Assembly (NCBI GenBank): GCA_947579605.1
Contig: OX388317.1
Coordinates: 20,851,384-20,915,383 of the forward strand
Direction: 5' to 3'
Length of the DNA: 64,000 nucleotides
Source of the DNA: Athripsodes cinereus
Lineage: Eukaryota > Arthropoda > Insecta > Trichoptera > Leptoceridae
Positions 62,938 to 64,000 of this stretch are shown here, one piece after another (the stretch's first letter is position 1; each line of letters opens with the position of its first letter). A program made the translations under genes and the position numbers. The notes beneath the pieces were generated by a model. That model made no database searches, was not told the DNA's origin, and saw only the letters and a list, made by a program, of their open reading frames with translations.

Positions 62938-63088
62938 GAGCCCGTAGACAATTTGTACTTGGCGATCGCCTACAAACGAATTTTCGTCAATAACTGCAAC
63001 AATAACGCATAATTATACGGTACGTGTAGGTAGATTGTCGAAAAGTTCGCCAGTAGACGATCGCTAAGTACAAATTGTCTACGGGCTC
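62938..63088. mobile_element. short palindromic MITE
   Basis: GAGCCCGTAGACAATTTGTA at the left and its inverse at the right end (arms ~30 bp, with one extra base in the cgatcg area) enclose ~90 bases. No clear target duplication. Confidence 0.75.
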
Positions 63089-63090
63089 AG

Positions 63091-63507
63091 GTAATAAATA
63101 GAAAAAATTATCAAAAATATATTATAAAAAATCAAAATATAATTGATGATTCGTGTAGGAAATGTCTGGCCAAACCGGAAACAATTCAACACATAGTTTC
63201 GGGTTGTTCCACTCTCGCTCAAACTGAGTATACTTATAGACATAATCATGTAGCAAAAATTATACATCAAAATTTAGCTATTAAACATAATCTTTTAAAC
63301 TCAAATAATGTAATACCTTATTATAAATACAACCCGGAACAGGTATTAGAAAATCTAAATTATAGGCTCTATTATGATAAAACCATAATAACAGATAGAC
63401 AAATACATCATAATAGACCCGATTTAGTATTACATGAATATGTAGATTTATCTTTGCATACTGACAGCTTTTTTTTCATGGTTTGTGAAAATATTCCCCG
63501 AATATAA
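63091..63507 (+). pseudogene. LINE C-terminus with CCHC and RPD motif
   Basis: The plus frame runs INRKNYQKYIIKNQNIIDD, CRKCLAKPETIQHIVSGC (C-x2-C...H...C), KIIHQNLAIKHNLLN, PYYKYNPEQVLENLNYRLY and HHNRPDLVLHEYV. A zinc motif followed by an RPD segment is the C-terminal layout of LINEs with a restriction-like endonuclease (R2/R4/NeSL-type). After LVLHEYV the frame diverges, so the endonuclease is truncated. Confidence 0.72.
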
Positions 63508-63509
63508 TT

Positions 63510-64000
63510 TAGCTTTATTCTTTTCCGATTTTACCTTTACTTTGTGTATTGATTGTTTCTGTAGAAATGAATTGTTTTATTTGTGTGTGTGTTGTTTTGG
63601 TCTTGATTTTGTTATATATTGTGATTCTGATTTTAATTTTTGATTGTTTTTAAAAGAATAGTAATTGGATTTAATTTGAGATTTTATTACTTTGTCTAAA
63701 AGCATTGGCTTGCACCACAGTGCGTGTACTGCGACTCATTGAGTAGTATTATTATTGTTGCACGGATGGGTACATGCCTATGTAGTTGTGTATACTTTGT
63801 ATTCTGCAGGTGGATGCAGCATGATTATTATATACCTATGTACATTATATTATTGATGACCAAATGCCTTTATGATTATATGCAGCTTATAAATGTATTG
63901 TGGTTGTGTAGGTGCGTATTAATGTACTTATACTTAGAGCTATTTTTAATTAACCGAATGATGCCTGTAATTATGTTATTGTGTTTCTATCAGATTATTA
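63510..64000. other. no recognisable feature
   Basis: T-rich sequence to the end of the window. Probably intron of the Toll paralogue if its first LRR exon lies further right. Confidence 0.35.

Overview
The window looks like AT-rich insect nuclear DNA, most likely from a moth or butterfly. The grounds are spliced Toll-family receptor genes with GT-AG introns, a Helitron with ends I recall from Lepidoptera, tRNA-derived SINEs, and many LINE, hAT, piggyBac, mariner and copia remnants. The only host genes I can support are two Toll-like receptor genes. Everything else I can interpret is mobile or repeated DNA. The species is an inference.

Layout. 1-25.8 kb is a repeat-rich flank. It holds a mariner nested in a Helitron, a fossil piggyBac with TTAA ends, several foldback elements (one with a convincing hammerhead-ribozyme layout), two SINE families, two LINE tail families and an unnamed dispersed repeat. 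25.85-35.87 kb (+ strand) is a Toll gene in five visible exons: LRR ectodomain with two cysteine-flanked blocks, one transmembrane helix, a complete TIR domain and a C-terminal tail. Its signal-peptide exon was not found. 36-41.7 kb is mostly LINE debris. 41.76-46.19 kb (- strand) is a full-length copia retrotransposon with two LTRs that read as identical and an open gag-pol frame. 46.7-55.6 kb holds LINE pieces, a ~225-bp tandem satellite invaded by a LINE, and a large LINE reverse transcriptase. 56.3-62.2 kb (- strand) is a second Toll gene, tail to tail with the first and cut by the window's right end. The last kilobase carries a LINE C-terminus with a zinc motif and an RPD motif.

Main result. 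The second Toll gene keeps the exon order, intron phases, transmembrane segment and C-terminal tail of the first, but its last exon passes from the juxtamembrane segment straight into the tail. About 165 residues, the whole TIR signalling domain, are missing in frame. One of its LRR exons is also split by a ~295-bp foldback element flanked by an exact 11-bp target duplication. In-frame splice sites nearby could let the insert be removed as a new intron. The gene is therefore either a decoy or regulatory receptor unable to signal, or a young pseudogene. RNA data would decide.

Coordinates of exons come from reading frames, GT/AG sites and comparison of the two paralogues. Element calls come from terminal repeats, target duplications and recognisable protein motifs. 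No database search was possible.
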